A DNA stretch of 64,000 bases. Origin: JBFFMO01 sp041390025. Its GTDB lineage: Bacteria > Myxococcota_A > Bradymonadia > Bradymonadales > Bradymonadaceae. The notes beneath the pieces are model-generated. The model did no database searches and had not been told where the DNA came from. It saw nothing but the letters and a program-made list of their open reading frames with translations. The stretch covers positions 207,913-271,912 of the forward strand of contig JAWKQR010000003.1 of the NCBI GenBank assembly GCA_041390025.1, given 5' to 3'. The position numbers and the translations under genes were made by a program. This document shows positions 26,004-37,480 of the stretch, piece after piece. Every line of letters begins with the position of its first letter. The first letter of the stretch is position 1.

Positions 26004-27014
26004 TCAGGGTGTGTCTTGAGTGTCGTAGCCCAAAGCCGCGCCCAAGGCATCTAAGATCTTCCGGTCCGGCGTCGCAGGCACATCAGGCTTTGTGATCCGG
26101 TCGACAACGTCTTGTCGGACCTCAACCTTGGCCTTGGCCAGCGTATCGTCGACAAATCGCTTTCGGGCCGCCTGCCTGGCTTGTTCAAAGAGCGTCTGCC
26201 GGATGTCGTCTTCCACCATCGACAGCTCGGTCACCGAATGGGGTGACTCGGTCAGGTACGTGGCAAAGACGTACGTGTTCTTCCAGGGCAGGACCGGCGT
26301 CAATTCCCCGGGTTTCTCGAGCGCAAAGACCGCAGGGGCGAGCGCCGCGTACAACTGATTGGCGTCCCGAGCGTCGTCGTCAGGGTCGTGCAATTCGCCG
26401 ATGGCGCCGCCTTGGTTGCGCGACTCAACCGAGATCGCATTGCGGTCGGCGAACGTGCGAAACGTGTAAATGCGCTGCTTCTCGTTGGCGTAGTCGATGG
26501 ATTCTAGGGTGCTTCGGAGCATGTCCGCATCACGCTCGGCGTCCGAAAAGATGGCCACCACGTCACGGCGTCGAGGTTTGGTGTAATCCTTGATGTGGGC
26601 ATCGTAGTATGCGCGTATCTGCTCTGTGGTGATGTCTGATGCGCGCACCTCGCTGCGAATCGCTTCGGAGATCAGCTCATCGGCCAACGACTGCTTCATC
26701 TCGTCGCGGACGATGTCCGCTTCTCCCAGACCTTCGCGCTCGGCTCGGTCGGCGAGCAGCTCGAACTGCACCTGCGCTTCCAGAAAGCCCTTTCGGGCCT
26801 CCACGGACGCGAACCGTGAGCGCGCCTCAGCCGGCAGATCCTCGATGCGCCGCTCGAACTCGGTCAACGTCAGCGGTTCGCCGCCGATCGACGCCACGGG
26901 TTCCGAATCGTCTTTGGCGTTGGCGCGCGCCACATCACGGGTCGTGTCTTCGGGTTTCTGCGGAGGACACCCCGTCACGAACACCCCCAATGCGATGGCC
27001 AACATGCGTTTCAC
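26004..27014 (-). CDS. PpiC/SurA-like lipoprotein
   Basis: About 336 residues. A GTG at 27014 (or 27020) gives the signal VKRMLAIALGVFVTGC; GAGG stands just upstream. The protein has a SurA-like helical N-terminal region (IGGEPLTLTEFERRI, FLEAQVQFELLADRAE) followed by a diverged parvulin-like region (RDVVAIFSDAERDADML, PWKNTYVFATYL). It precedes the SurA-like gene on the same strand by about 65 bases. Probably an envelope chaperone anchored by lipid; isomerase activity is uncertain. Confidence 0.85.
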   Translation of the reverse strand: MKRMLAIALGVFVTGCPPQKPEDTTRDVARANAKDDSEPVASIGGEPLTLTEFERRIEDLPAEARSRFASVEARKGFLEAQVQFELLADRAEREGLGEADIVRDEMKQSLADELISEAIRSEVRASDITTEQIRAYYDAHIKDYTKPRRRDVVAIFSDAERDADMLRSTLESIDYANEKQRIYTFRTFADRNAISVESRNQGGAIGELHDPDDDARDANQLYAALAPAVFALEKPGELTPVLPWKNTYVFATYLTESPHSVTELSMVEDDIRQTLFEQARQAARKRFVDDTLAKAKVEVRQDVVDRITKPDVPATPDRKILDALGAALGYDTQDTP

Positions 27015-27026
27015 GTGCACCAAACC

Positions 27027-27563
27027 TCACGCATCGGCGTTTTCTTCCCGCGGCTGCTCAAGGGCGGTCAGCACATGGAACATGAAGCCTTGCGGGTCCT
27101 CAAGGTAGGCAAACGGGCTGTAGAGCGTCAGCGGAATAATCTGCCCGGCAACCTCGATTCGCATACGGCCCTGCGCGCGAGACACTGCCATGTCCGTCAG
27201 GCCAAGCTTTTGAGCGTCGAGGAGCTCCCAGCCCACCATCCACATCCGCGTGCTGTCTTCGCCAATCATCAGGTGTGTTGGCGAGACCGCCACAAAACGT
27301 TTCTCGCCAAACCCCTTCCAGTACGACACGGTCAGCGAGAGCACGATGCCAAGCGCCAAGGCCACGGCAAAGCCGGCCTTGCCCGCGATGCCCGACATCA
27401 TGGCGCCAAACCACAAGACGCCACACCCGAGGTAACAGGCGATCGCCAGCCCCACAAAGAGGTAGAGCCCCGGCATGTTCAAGACGTACCGATGAACGGT
27501 GACGCCGGGCATCTTCAGCTCGGCATCGACCTCGGAGTCGTGGACGAGGCGTAACTTTTCCAA
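27027..27563 (-). CDS. Membrane protein with PH-like domain
   Basis: About 178 residues from a TTG start at 27563. TGAGG, whose first bases are the gyrB stop codon, lies 6 bases upstream, so coupling to gyrB is likely. Two adjacent hydrophobic helices (LYLFVGLAIACYLGCGVLWF and AGFAVALALGIVLSLTVSY) are followed by a sheet-rich segment FVAVSPTHLMIG...MWMVGWELLDAQKLGL, the pattern of bacterial PH-like membrane proteins. Function unknown. The next gene, the PpiC-like lipoprotein, begins about 10 bases on. Confidence 0.7.
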   Translation of the reverse strand: MEKLRLVHDSEVDAELKMPGVTVHRYVLNMPGLYLFVGLAIACYLGCGVLWFGAMMSGIAGKAGFAVALALGIVLSLTVSYWKGFGEKRFVAVSPTHLMIGEDSTRMWMVGWELLDAQKLGLTDMAVSRAQGRMRIEVAGQIIPLTLYSPFAYLEDPQGFMFHVLTALEQPREENADA

Positions 27564-27570
27564 GGCGGCC

Positions 27571-30021
<2,451 letters not shown>

Positions 30022-30104
30022 GCCAATAATCCTTCATTCAGTCGTGCTGACAGGGCGCGAAAGCTACCACAAACTGCCCCCATTCGCGAACCGCAATTCG
30101 CCTT

Positions 30105-30690
30105 CAAAATGGTGGGACTTGGGTCGGCAACCTCTGGTTGCCGAATGGGCGAAGCCCACAAAGACGTTCGTTGTTCGCCTACCTCCGAAATGGGTGGGAC
30201 TTGGGTCGGCAACCTCTGGTTGCCGAAATGGGTGGGACTTGGGTCGAGCCTCTGGTTGCGGGCCGGGCGAAGCTGAACCTTCGTTGTTCGGCTAACGCCG
30301 AAATGGGTGGGACTTGGGTCGGCAACCTCTGGTTGCCGAATGGGCGAAGCCCACAAAGACGTTCGTTGTTCGGCTAACGCCGAATCCGGCAACCGGAGGT
30401 TGCCGGCCCATCGGCTAACGCCGGGAATCCGGCAACCGGGTTGCCGGCTATTGGCCAACACCGAATGCCGGAGGTTGCCGGCCCGATGGCCAGCACCGGG
30501 CCACCGGAGGTTGCGGCCCATTGGCCAACACCGAATATCACCGGAGGTTGCTGACCCGGCCTGGCCAACGCCGAATCCGGCAACCGGAGGTTACGCCATC
30601 GTCGCCGTGAATCCGGCAACCGGAGGTTGCCGGCCCATTGGCCAACACCGAATCCGACAACCGGAGGTTGCCGGCCCGTCCATCATCGCG
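30105..30690. repeat. Dense palindromic repeat array upstream of gyrB
   Basis: About eleven copies or part-copies of the two-hairpin element. A unit of about 67 bp beginning GGTGGGACTTGGGTCGGC is duplicated almost exactly at 30111 and 30306. From 30375 to 30690 shorter tandem units follow (GGCAACCGGAGGTTGCC separated by GGCCCATTGGCCAACACCGA). Stem B has TGGGC...GCCCA and TTCGGC...GCCGAA forms within this one array. No coding support. The array separates the kinase 3' end from the gyrB start and must contain or lie upstream of the gyrB promoter. Confidence 0.9.
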
Positions 30691-31683
30691 GGGTTGCCCG
30701 TGCCGCGATCATTGCCCGGTACTCCCGTTCGGTTTCCTCGATGATGGCCGCGCGTCGCTCGTCCCCAGCAATCTGCGTGCATTTGAGCAAGGCGCTGAGC
30801 GAATTCGCGATGTCGAGCTTGCGGTCCCACGCCCCCGTGGCGATGCGCGACACAAAGTCGTCCCACTTCTCCCAGTCGTGTTCAAAGCCGCGAGCCCCGC
30901 CAACACGCCCCAGTAATGCGATGCATCGTGGCCGTATCGCGCCACCAACGTTGCGTAGCGGCGTTTCCGCCAGCTCGATATGCCGCAACGATCAACAGTG
31001 GCGTACGCCTCGGGGATGTGGCGCCCTTCGCGGTTGTATTGGCGCGAAGCGGACTCAGCGATGGCACGCGCCTCTTCGTATCGGCCCAACATGAACAGAC
31101 AATCGCTGATCGAGTTGTCCACCGCCGCCGCTTGCGACAGGTCACCCACGCTGCGGTACCAATCCGCAGCCTTCTGCAGATGTTTCAGGGCTTCAGTCTG
31201 GTTTCCCCATTGTTGTTCAATGTAGCCAATCCCGTAGTGGCACCACGCGATGCCAGCATCGTCCTTCAAGGCGCGATAGGTCTTCATGCAGATCAGATAC
31301 GCCTCCATCGCCTCTTCATGGCGATCCGCGTAAGCGAGCAGGTCGGCGTACTCGCGCTCGACCTCCAACGTCGGCAGACTGGCGGCTTGCAAGACCTCCA
31401 ACGCTTCCTGGATGTGAGGCAGCGATTGATCAAACCGCTGCTTCCAACGCAGGTGCTGGGCCAAGACCATCAATCCCTTGCTGACCAAATCGGGCCATTG
31501 GTTTTCGCGCGCGCGATTCAGCGCCGCTTCAATCTCCCCGATCGTGTGGCGGTCGAGCTGATGGCGTACCGACAGGTAACTCCGCTCAGCGGGTATCAAT
31601 GCGGATCTCCAGCGCAGCTGGCCTCCCAACGCAACCCAAGCAGCCGCCGCTTCTGGACAAGCGCGGTCGTTTTCCCTCGCCAC
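30683..31683 (-). CDS. Kinase-ATPase regulator, C-terminal TPR part (frame-broken)
   Basis: Third frame segment of the kinase gene that begins at 33856. It is built of TPR-like helical pairs: RFDQSLPHIQEALEVLQAA, YADRHEEAMEAYLICMKTYR, QWGNQTEALKHLQKAADWYR and LGRYEEARAIAESASRQYNR. The frame changes again near 30895 in a CCCCGCC region, after which FEHDWEKWDDFVSRIATGAW continues to the stop at 30683. The segment therefore covers about 330 residues. It should be the protein-interaction tail of the regulator. It cannot be an independent gene: no start with ribosome-binding site is seen. Confidence 0.75.
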
Positions 31684-32246
31684 GTGGCTGCGCGCTCAAG
31701 CGGCTCCATCGCCCGCTCGAACTCGCCGGCCAAAAAGTACAGCTCGCCGATGATCTCCCATCGCGCTTCGCTGGGTTGGTTGTGTTGGAGGCGCATCAAC
31801 ATGTTTGCCGCCTCGGCCGCGGGCTTGACCGGGCAGATGACCTCGGGAATCAGACCGTTGCTGAAGTCAAACCCGTCGTCGGTCCAGCGCGCCAACGAGC
31901 TGCGCACCAACACGCCGACCAGCTCGTCGGGGATGCGCACCTTGGCGCCCTGACAAAGCCAAGACCAATCCAACCAGTGCACGTGGGTCCCCAACGTCGC
32001 CGCCCATATCAGGCATGCTTTGTATTCGGGTTTGGCCAGAATGCGCTCGAGCGTGACTTTCCATGCCCCGGCCTCGATCGGCGCGCCAGGTTTCGCCTCG
32101 AACTCAATGCCCGTCCAAACCAGTTGATCCCCGCCGTGCCACTGCTCAAGCACGTCCACGATCAAGCGCGGGTTGCCGTCCGACGCGCTCAAGACCCGCT
32201 CGGCGCTCTTGCTACCAAGCTTCAAGCGCGACGCGATAAGCTCCAT
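31596..32246 (-). CDS. Kinase-ATPase regulator, middle part (frame-broken)
   Basis: Second frame segment, 216 codons. It begins in the lid region of the ATPase (SDGNPRLIVDVLEQW) and continues through a winged-helix-like part (LIWAATLGTHVHWLDWSW) to TPR helices (MLMRLQHNQPSEARWEIIGELYFL, AGEFERAMEPLERAA). The join to the preceding segment is near 32240 and to the next between 31600 and 31660; each needs a single-base change. Read through, it is part of one protein of about 1057 residues with its neighbours. Confidence 0.75.
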   Translation of the reverse strand: MELIASRLKLGSKSAERVLSASDGNPRLIVDVLEQWHGGDQLVWTGIEFEAKPGAPIEAGAWKVTLERILAKPEYKACLIWAATLGTHVHWLDWSWLCQGAKVRIPDELVGVLVRSSLARWTDDGFDFSNGLIPEVICPVKPAAEAANMLMRLQHNQPSEARWEIIGELYFLAGEFERAMEPLERAATWRGKTTALVQKRRLLGLRWEASCAGDPH

Positions 32247-33856
32247 CGCTGGAATGTTTGGTTGCGCAACACAACCTCGTCGGCGCCTTTCATCCAGTTG
32301 CGAAGTTCGTCGTTGGCGACGCTGCCCTGAGTTGCGACGACCAAAATCGGCACCGGCAGTGTGCTGTTGACGGCCAGCAGCTGTTCGAGCAGGTGTTGCC
32401 CGATGGGATGATTCTGGATGTTGTCGATGAGCACGATCCGGCCGGCGCCGAAGCCAGCGCTGCGAGATACGCCACAGCGTCGATCGAGGTGAATCAGCTC
32501 GGGGACATCCAACTCCTCGGCCAGTGTGGCAAGCAGATCAGCCTGGCGAGCGGCGGGATAATGATCCAAGCGGGCGTGGCGCAAGATGGACGCCTTTGGG
32601 CTGCTCCCCAACACGAAGACGTTTGAGGACCCCGTCTCGGCGGCACGCGTTGCAAACCACCGCGCGAGGTGCGTTTTGCCAGACCCCTCGGGCCCGGTGA
32701 TGACCGCCGAACGCACCTGTCGAGCGCGACGGACGCGCACCAACAATGTCCATAGCCGGTCGAGCTCGACGTCGCGGCCAATCAAGTCGTGCGCGCGCAG
32801 CGCAAACAACCTTGGGCTGGCGTTCAGCAGTGGATTGAGTCCCACGGTGGTGGGTTTTCTCCACGTCGACGGTTGGGGCGCCGCCGCAGGACGACTCCCC
32901 ACCGACGGCGGGTCCACCACAGCGGCCTCGCCGAAATCCAAGGTCTGGTCTTCGGAGATCTGCGTGCCCATCAGGCTAAGGGCGACTGTCTCCATCGAAA
33001 TTTCGAACATCTCGGACGAGACGCGATCCCTTTGTCCGACCGAGGGCAACCGGTCGAGCGCCGCCGCGGCATCCGCCGCCAGCTCAAAACGGTCGCGCGG
33101 ATTCTTGGCCAACATCGTCTCGACCCAGGTCGAAAAACCTTCGGGCACCACAAACTGTGGTGTGAGCTCGGGCATCGGGGCCGACAGATGCGCGTTGGCC
33201 AACGCCAGCAGATTTGGCCCAGCAAACGGCAGACGACCACACACCAGCAGGTACGCCATACACCCAAGCGCATAGAGATCCGTGTGGGGACCAAACAGAT
33301 ACGCCTGCCCGTGGAACTGCTCGGGCGCCATGAACTGAGGCGTGCCAAAAACTTTGTGTTGGTCGGCCTCACCGCGCAAAAACGCCAGACCAAAATCGGC
33401 GAGTTTCCAACCCGCTGGGCGATCAAACCCGATGATGTTGCCGGGCTTAAGGTCGCGGTGGATGAAGTCGCGCGCGTGGGCGTGCGCCAAAGCGTCCAGC
33501 GTGCCCATCAACATGCTGCGCACCCACGGCCAACTGATCTGCGGACCACCGCGAAGATAGTCGTCGAGTGAACCTCGAGAACCGTATTCGAAGACCACGT
33601 ACGGCTGACCCTCAAAAATGCGGTCGGTCGCCTCGTCTGCCCGCACATGGTCAAAGTCGATGACCGACACGATGTTGGGGTGGTCCAGCGCAGCCAAGGC
33701 GTGGACTTCGCGGCTTAGGGACTGCGCAAACTCCTCGGCGAGGTTGCGACGAAGAAGCTTGATCGCGACGGTTTCACCGCCAAACGAGGCGCGCCACACA
33801 ACGCCGGTTGCGCCGTCTCCTAACACTGCCTCAAGCTGGTAAGCGCCAAGCCTCAA
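32222..33856 (-). CDS. Serine/threonine protein kinase with ATPase domain (5' part)
   Basis: N-terminal 544 residues of a PknK-type regulator. The kinase domain (about 1-260) has the Gly loop GDGATGVV, the lysine in VAIKLLRR, HRDLKPGN, DFGLAF and MAPEQF, so it should be active. A STAND/AAA-type ATPase follows, with Walker A GPEGSGKTHLARW and Walker B RIVLIDNIQNH. TTG at 33856 is the start, with AGGAA upstream. The frame is lost at about 32240 and continues in two further segments down to 30683. The whole likely senses a signal and phosphorylates or recruits partners. Confidence 0.88.
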   Translation of the reverse strand: MRLGAYQLEAVLGDGATGVVWRASFGGETVAIKLLRRNLAEEFAQSLSREVHALAALDHPNIVSVIDFDHVRADEATDRIFEGQPYVVFEYGSRGSLDDYLRGGPQISWPWVRSMLMGTLDALAHAHARDFIHRDLKPGNIIGFDRPAGWKLADFGLAFLRGEADQHKVFGTPQFMAPEQFHGQAYLFGPHTDLYALGCMAYLLVCGRLPFAGPNLLALANAHLSAPMPELTPQFVVPEGFSTWVETMLAKNPRDRFELAADAAAALDRLPSVGQRDRVSSEMFEISMETVALSLMGTQISEDQTLDFGEAAVVDPPSVGSRPAAAPQPSTWRKPTTVGLNPLLNASPRLFALRAHDLIGRDVELDRLWTLLVRVRRARQVRSAVITGPEGSGKTHLARWFATRAAETGSSNVFVLGSSPKASILRHARLDHYPAARQADLLATLAEELDVPELIHLDRRCGVSRSAGFGAGRIVLIDNIQNHPIGQHLLEQLLAVNSTLPVPILVVATQGSVANDELRNWMKGADEVVLRNQTFQRWSLSRRA

Positions 33857-33864
33857 CGGTGTTC

Positions 33865-33930
33865 CTAACGTTTGGACACCGGACTGCGGAGCGTTCCGAT
33901 GCCCTCGATTTCGGCCTTGATGCAGTCTGC
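33865..33930 (-). pseudogene. Fossil 3' end of an FAH-family gene
   Basis: Read leftward this stretch encodes AEIEGIGTLRSPVSKR and a stop. That is the C-terminal signature of fumarylacetoacetate-hydrolase-family proteins, as in VEIEGIGTLSNPVTRL of the intact gene ending at 34626. A 25-base core is identical between the two; the flanks differ. The rest of the gene is absent. The fossil's stop overlaps the ribosome-binding site of the kinase gene, which could explain why it has survived. The lipoprotein gene 34015-34536 and a palindromic repeat lie between fossil and intact tail. Confidence 0.75.
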
Positions 33931-34014
33931 ATCAAATGCAAATCGTTACGCCGGAACCATATCAGCGAATCGGATGGGTCGCATCCCAGTAGTCGCTCGC
34001 TCGCCCAACTTCTC

Positions 34015-34536
34015 TTAAAGATTGCTGGCTTCGCTGTAGTCGCAGACACAACCCGGCCGGTCCGCAGCGGCATCATCCCAGCACGACAGCCAGCCGCCCT
34101 GCATGCCATCAATCAAAGATGGAAGCATCATCACTTCATCCTGAGTCACATCGATCTCGCGAACGTAGGTTGCGACAACATTGCTGTTGGTCCTAGAATT
34201 TGTAAAAACGCAAAATCCCGCGGGGCCCTCGTACGAGCATGCTTCCCCATCCGTTGCAGTGGCGCGGAAGCCGTTGGAATACAGGCATCCAAGTTGCGTG
34301 CATGCCGTCTCGTCGACCTGAGCTTCGCATTTTTCTGCGGTTGGGGGCGGCATGTCGACACCCGCATCCTCTTGAAGTGATGTGTCATTCACTGCGTCGG
34401 TCCCAGCGTCTGCCCCGCCCGTCGTACTGTTGTTGGTCGCAGTTTTGTCCTTGTCGGCAGCGTCTGAGCAACCCGTGCCCAAGACCCACATCATCAAGGC
34501 CACAAGCACCCATCTCGTTTTCGGTATCGATGTCAT
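34015..34536 (-). CDS. Cysteine-rich lipoprotein in an inserted-looking cassette
   Basis: A 173-residue lipoprotein starting MTSIPKTRWVLVALMMW, lipobox LGTGCS, with AGGAGGGA upstream of the ATG at 34536. The spacer is acidic (DAGTDAVND) rather than Asn-rich. The globular part has about nine cysteines (EKCEAQVDETACTQLGCLY, CSYEGPAGFCVF, LSCWDD, GCVCDY). No family recognised. It lies between the FAH fossil and the FAH-family gene, and resembles in layout the lipoprotein at 42539, which sits in a similar place. Confidence 0.8.
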   Translation of the reverse strand: MTSIPKTRWVLVALMMWVLGTGCSDAADKDKTATNNSTTGGADAGTDAVNDTSLQEDAGVDMPPPTAEKCEAQVDETACTQLGCLYSNGFRATATDGEACSYEGPAGFCVFTNSRTNSNVVATYVREIDVTQDEVMMLPSLIDGMQGGWLSCWDDAAADRPGCVCDYSEASNL

Positions 34537-34560
34537 CCAATCCCTCCTAGCTACCAAATT

Positions 34561-34612
34561 CATGGGCCGGCAATCTCCGATTGCCGGATTCGGCGAAGCC
34601 GAACACTCGGTC
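34561..34612. repeat. Single palindromic repeat
   Basis: One clean copy of the two-hairpin element: GGCAATCTCCGATTGCC followed by TTCGGCGAAGCCGAA. It lies between the lipoprotein start and the FAH-family stop, both on the minus strand. Confidence 0.85.
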
Positions 34613-34625
34613 TGTGGCAAAGGCC

Positions 34626-35417
34626 CTAGAGACGGGTCACCGGATTGCTGAGCGTTCCGATGCCCTCGATTTCGACCTCGACGATGTCCCCATCCGAAAG
34701 AGGTCCCACACCAGCTGGAGTGCCGGTCAGGATCACATCGCCGGGCTCCAACGTCATGATGTGCGAAATGTACGAAATACACGTCGCGATATCAAAGATC
34801 ATGTCGTCGAAGGTGCCCTCTTGCTTGACCTCGCCGTTGATGCGGCAGGTGATGCGCTTGCCTTCGGGCTGCCAGTGGGTGGCGGGCACCATCGCGGGTC
34901 CAAGCGGGCAGAAGGTGTCGAATCCCTTTGCGACGGTGTAACGCTTCAACTGACGTTGGATGTCACGCGCGGTGACGTCGTTGGCACAGGTGTAGCCAAG
35001 CACGTGCTCAAGCGCGTCTTCTTTGGCCACACGGCATGCGCGTGAACCGATGATGATCGCGAGCTCGGCCTCGTGATGGACTTCCTCGGACTGCGGGGGC
35101 AGCAGGATGGTGCCGTGGTTGGGCAGCAGGGCCGAGGTCGCCTTCAGGAAGATCAGCGGCTCCTCGGGGATGGGTTTGCCCTGTTCCTCGGCGTGCAGCT
35201 TGTAGTTTAGGCCGATGCAGACAATTTTTGAGGGAGCAACCGGCGGTAGAATGTGCTCGTCCAAGACGACAAAAGGCAACCCGAGCCTCGGGTTGCCTGT
35301 CTTCGAACGTTCCACAAAATCTGCCACCGTGTGATGGAGCCGCCACAGCGTCCCATCGCGCTCAATTGCGTCGATGGGTTGCATCTCGACGGGGTCCAGG
35401 ACACGCCAGAATTTCAT
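34626..35417 (-). CDS. Fumarylacetoacetate hydrolase family protein
   Basis: A 263-residue FAH-fold enzyme. The metal-binding acidic residues are in VHHEAELAIIIG. Other family blocks are KIVCIGLNYKLHAEEQ, NDVTARDIQ, GFDTFCPLGP and GDVILTGTPAGVGPL. Such proteins act as C-C hydrolases, oxaloacetate decarboxylases or hydratases in catabolism of aromatics or 2-keto acids; the exact substrate is not visible. Starts one base after the PEGA-protein stop, so the two are cotranscribed. A diverged second copy of its 3' end lies at 33865. Confidence 0.92.
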   Translation of the reverse strand: MKFWRVLDPVEMQPIDAIERDGTLWRLHHTVADFVERSKTGNPRLGLPFVVLDEHILPPVAPSKIVCIGLNYKLHAEEQGKPIPEEPLIFLKATSALLPNHGTILLPPQSEEVHHEAELAIIIGSRACRVAKEDALEHVLGYTCANDVTARDIQRQLKRYTVAKGFDTFCPLGPAMVPATHWQPEGKRITCRINGEVKQEGTFDDMIFDIATCISYISHIMTLEPGDVILTGTPAGVGPLSDGDIVEVEIEGIGTLSNPVTRL

Positions 35418-35418
35418 G

Positions 35419-36945
35419 TTACTCCGCTTCTTTCTTAGCCTTGGCGGCGATCGACTCTTGCATGAGGCGATTTCGCTCTTCGACGGCTTTGCGCTCTTCT
35501 TCCTGAGTCTTGATGAACGTCTTCAGGTTGTTGAAATCAAAGTTGAAGTTCCAAGTGTAGTTGCACTTCTTTTGGACGGAATCCTTGTCGGGGTTGAACT
35601 TCTCGGCCTTCAACTCCGCTTCGGTCTTCCAGTTGCAGGTCCAGTTCTGGCGCTGCAATGAAGTCACGTACATCGGGTATTCGCCGGCTTCCTTAGGCAT
35701 TTGAAGCTGGACCTTGTGGCCCTTGTCCAACACCGTGTCGACGTTGACGGGGCGCTCCTCAAGCTTGCCGGTCTTTTCGTCTTTGACGAAGTACTTGCTG
35801 AACGTGACGGGCGTCTTCAGGACTTCGCCCTTCTCGTCCATCAACGGCACGTTGTTAAAGATCACGTTTGCGCCCGGAGGCGTCGTCGAGATCGTGATCT
35901 CGCCGAAGTATTCGGTCTCGACGTCTGGCGACAGACGTGTGTCGAACTCTTGTTTGGCCTCGGGGCTGACCGGCTCAAGGTTAGCCGAAGCCGCGAAGCT
36001 GAAGTCACCCGATGGCGTTTCAAGCCACTTGCCTTGCGTCATCTCGATCGTCGTGGTTTTGAAACCAGGCGCCGAGACGGCGATGCTGAGGTCTTTCTTG
36101 ATGTTGAGGTTCTGGAACACCGTGGATGGCCCAAGCTGAAGCTCGCGCCATTCGCCCGTGCTGGTCTGGCCGTACTGGTACTGACCATTGAGCTTAATTT
36201 CGGCGTACAGCGGGTTTCCGCTGATCATCAGGTTGCCGAACTTGTCGAGCTTGGCGAGCTGTTCCTGACGGTATTCTTCTTCGATGCGCTCTTTCTCGGC
36301 GAGTCGGCGCTCACGCAGCTCACCGCGGAAAAGGGCGCCGATGTCTTCGACCGAGCCAAACGCGAGCACGGCACCGATGCCAATGGCCAAAGCACCGGCG
36401 GCAATGCCGAGGTACAGGCCCATGTTGGACTTTTCGGGGATATCGAGGTCACCGCGGTCGATGTCTTCGAGGTAGCTCGACGACGGCGCTGGGCCCTGAC
36501 CGGAGTGGATGAACAGTTCGATCCCCGGATGGCGCTCCGCAGCCGACCCACCCTTGGACTTCCCTGTGTTCTTAGCTTTCTCGGCCTTCTTAGGCTCGGC
36601 TTTCTTCTCAGGCTTCTTGTCGGCTTTCTTCTCGGCCTTCTTGGGAGCAGGCTTAACCTCCTCCTCTTCTTCTTCCTCTTCCTCGGCCGCGTCCTGCTCG
36701 TCTTCGTCGGCCGCATCCTCGTCCGAGGCCGCTTCATCGGCGTCGGCATCCGCGTCTTCGGAGTCGTCCTCGCCATCGATGCCCAATCCGGCCATCACGT
36801 CTTCAGCCGACTCATCGCTCGCCGGGACCTTCTTTTTATCGACGCCCATCTCAGCTGCTTTCTCGTCTACGATCTCGTCGGCTGTCTTTTTCTTCTTCTC
36901 TTCGGACACGGTCACCCTCGCGGCGTGGATGTCCATGAAAGACAT
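35419..36945 (-). CDS. PEGA-domain membrane protein with acidic/Lys-rich N-terminus
   Basis: About 508 residues from the ATG at 36945 (36936 is also possible; no strong ribosome-binding site). The first 175 residues are low-complexity: an acidic block of Asp/Glu/Ala followed by a Lys/Pro/Ala block. One membrane helix follows (LGIAAGALAIGIGAVLAF), then a coiled-coil segment (RRLAEKERIEEEYRQEQLAK). The rest is periplasmic, with PEGA-type repeats such as ITISTTPPGANVIFNNVPL. The end is a second charged helix. Likely an envelope structural or signalling protein; role unknown. Confidence 0.75.
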   Translation of the reverse strand: MSFMDIHAARVTVSEEKKKKTADEIVDEKAAEMGVDKKKVPASDESAEDVMAGLGIDGEDDSEDADADADEAASDEDAADEDEQDAAEEEEEEEEEVKPAPKKAEKKADKKPEKKAEPKKAEKAKNTGKSKGGSAAERHPGIELFIHSGQGPAPSSSYLEDIDRGDLDIPEKSNMGLYLGIAAGALAIGIGAVLAFGSVEDIGALFRGELRERRLAEKERIEEEYRQEQLAKLDKFGNLMISGNPLYAEIKLNGQYQYGQTSTGEWRELQLGPSTVFQNLNIKKDLSIAVSAPGFKTTTIEMTQGKWLETPSGDFSFAASANLEPVSPEAKQEFDTRLSPDVETEYFGEITISTTPPGANVIFNNVPLMDEKGEVLKTPVTFSKYFVKDEKTGKLEERPVNVDTVLDKGHKVQLQMPKEAGEYPMYVTSLQRQNWTCNWKTEAELKAEKFNPDKDSVQKKCNYTWNFNFDFNNLKTFIKTQEEERKAVEERNRLMQESIAAKAKKEAE

Positions 36946-37084
36946 CCGTTGGGATTGAGGCACACGCACGCGTGCTGCGGCCGCGGAGATTAGTCCGGCT
37001 AGAACTCCCTTGTCAATTGACAGGTTGACCCAGATTTTCCAAACGGGTAGCGCGGAGGGTGCGGGCGCGCCAAGCCCGGGGACG

Positions 37085-37327
37085 TTAGGCGACGGCGACT
37101 TCGGCAAACACATCATCCGCAGCAGCGTGGACCTCGGACTCTTCCCACAGCTCGTCGACCCACTCGGGCAGCTCGAATTCACGCGTCGGATTGCGCTCAA
37201 ACGCGGTGGCCGACTCCATGAAACTGCGTGCGTCGAATGCAGCGACCTCTCGGGTGGACTCGCGCGTCCACTCTGTCTTGGTCTCGGTCGCCTCTGTTGT
37301 GCCCTTCTTCTTCGTTCGCTTTGCCAT
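37085..37327 (-). CDS. Small charged protein, unknown
   Basis: An 80-residue soluble protein starting MAKRTKKKGTTEATETKTEW; GGGAGAG precedes the ATG at 37327. A basic Thr-rich start is followed by an acidic half (FELPEWVDELWEESEV). No family recognised. It is the first gene leftward of a 316-base divergent gap and lies about 140 bases before the PEGA-protein start. Confidence 0.65.
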   Translation of the reverse strand: MAKRTKKKGTTEATETKTEWTRESTREVAAFDARSFMESATAFERNPTREFELPEWVDELWEESEVHAAADDVFAEVAVA

Positions 37328-37454
37328 GATGCTCTCCCGCCAGTTGGTGACACCTACATCATCGGAACATAGGGGAAAGTGTTTAGGAAATTTTTGGCAA
37401 AAAACGACGATCGGATCCGGACTTAGATCCATGGTGAGGTTATCCGAGCAAGAA

Positions 37455-37480
37455 ACGAAAAAGGGTCGCTTTCGCGACCC
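37455..37480 (-). terminator. Rho-independent terminator, leftward
   Basis: Read leftward, GGGTCGC, loop GAAA, GCGACCC and then TTTTTC form a textbook intrinsic terminator. It does not follow an annotated leftward gene: it lies between the divergent starts at 37327 and 37644. It may end a short leftward transcript from the divergent promoter region or act as an attenuator before the 37327 gene. Confidence 0.7.

Noticed and set aside
30022..30690. Replication origin next to gyrB
   Set aside because: No dnaA/dnaN/recF neighbours and no cluster of DnaA boxes; the region is filled by palindromic repeats.
35701..36993. 430-codon open frame opposite the PEGA-domain gene
   Set aside because: Shadow; its Leu/Phe/Val runs are the antisense of Lys/Glu/Asp-rich codons.
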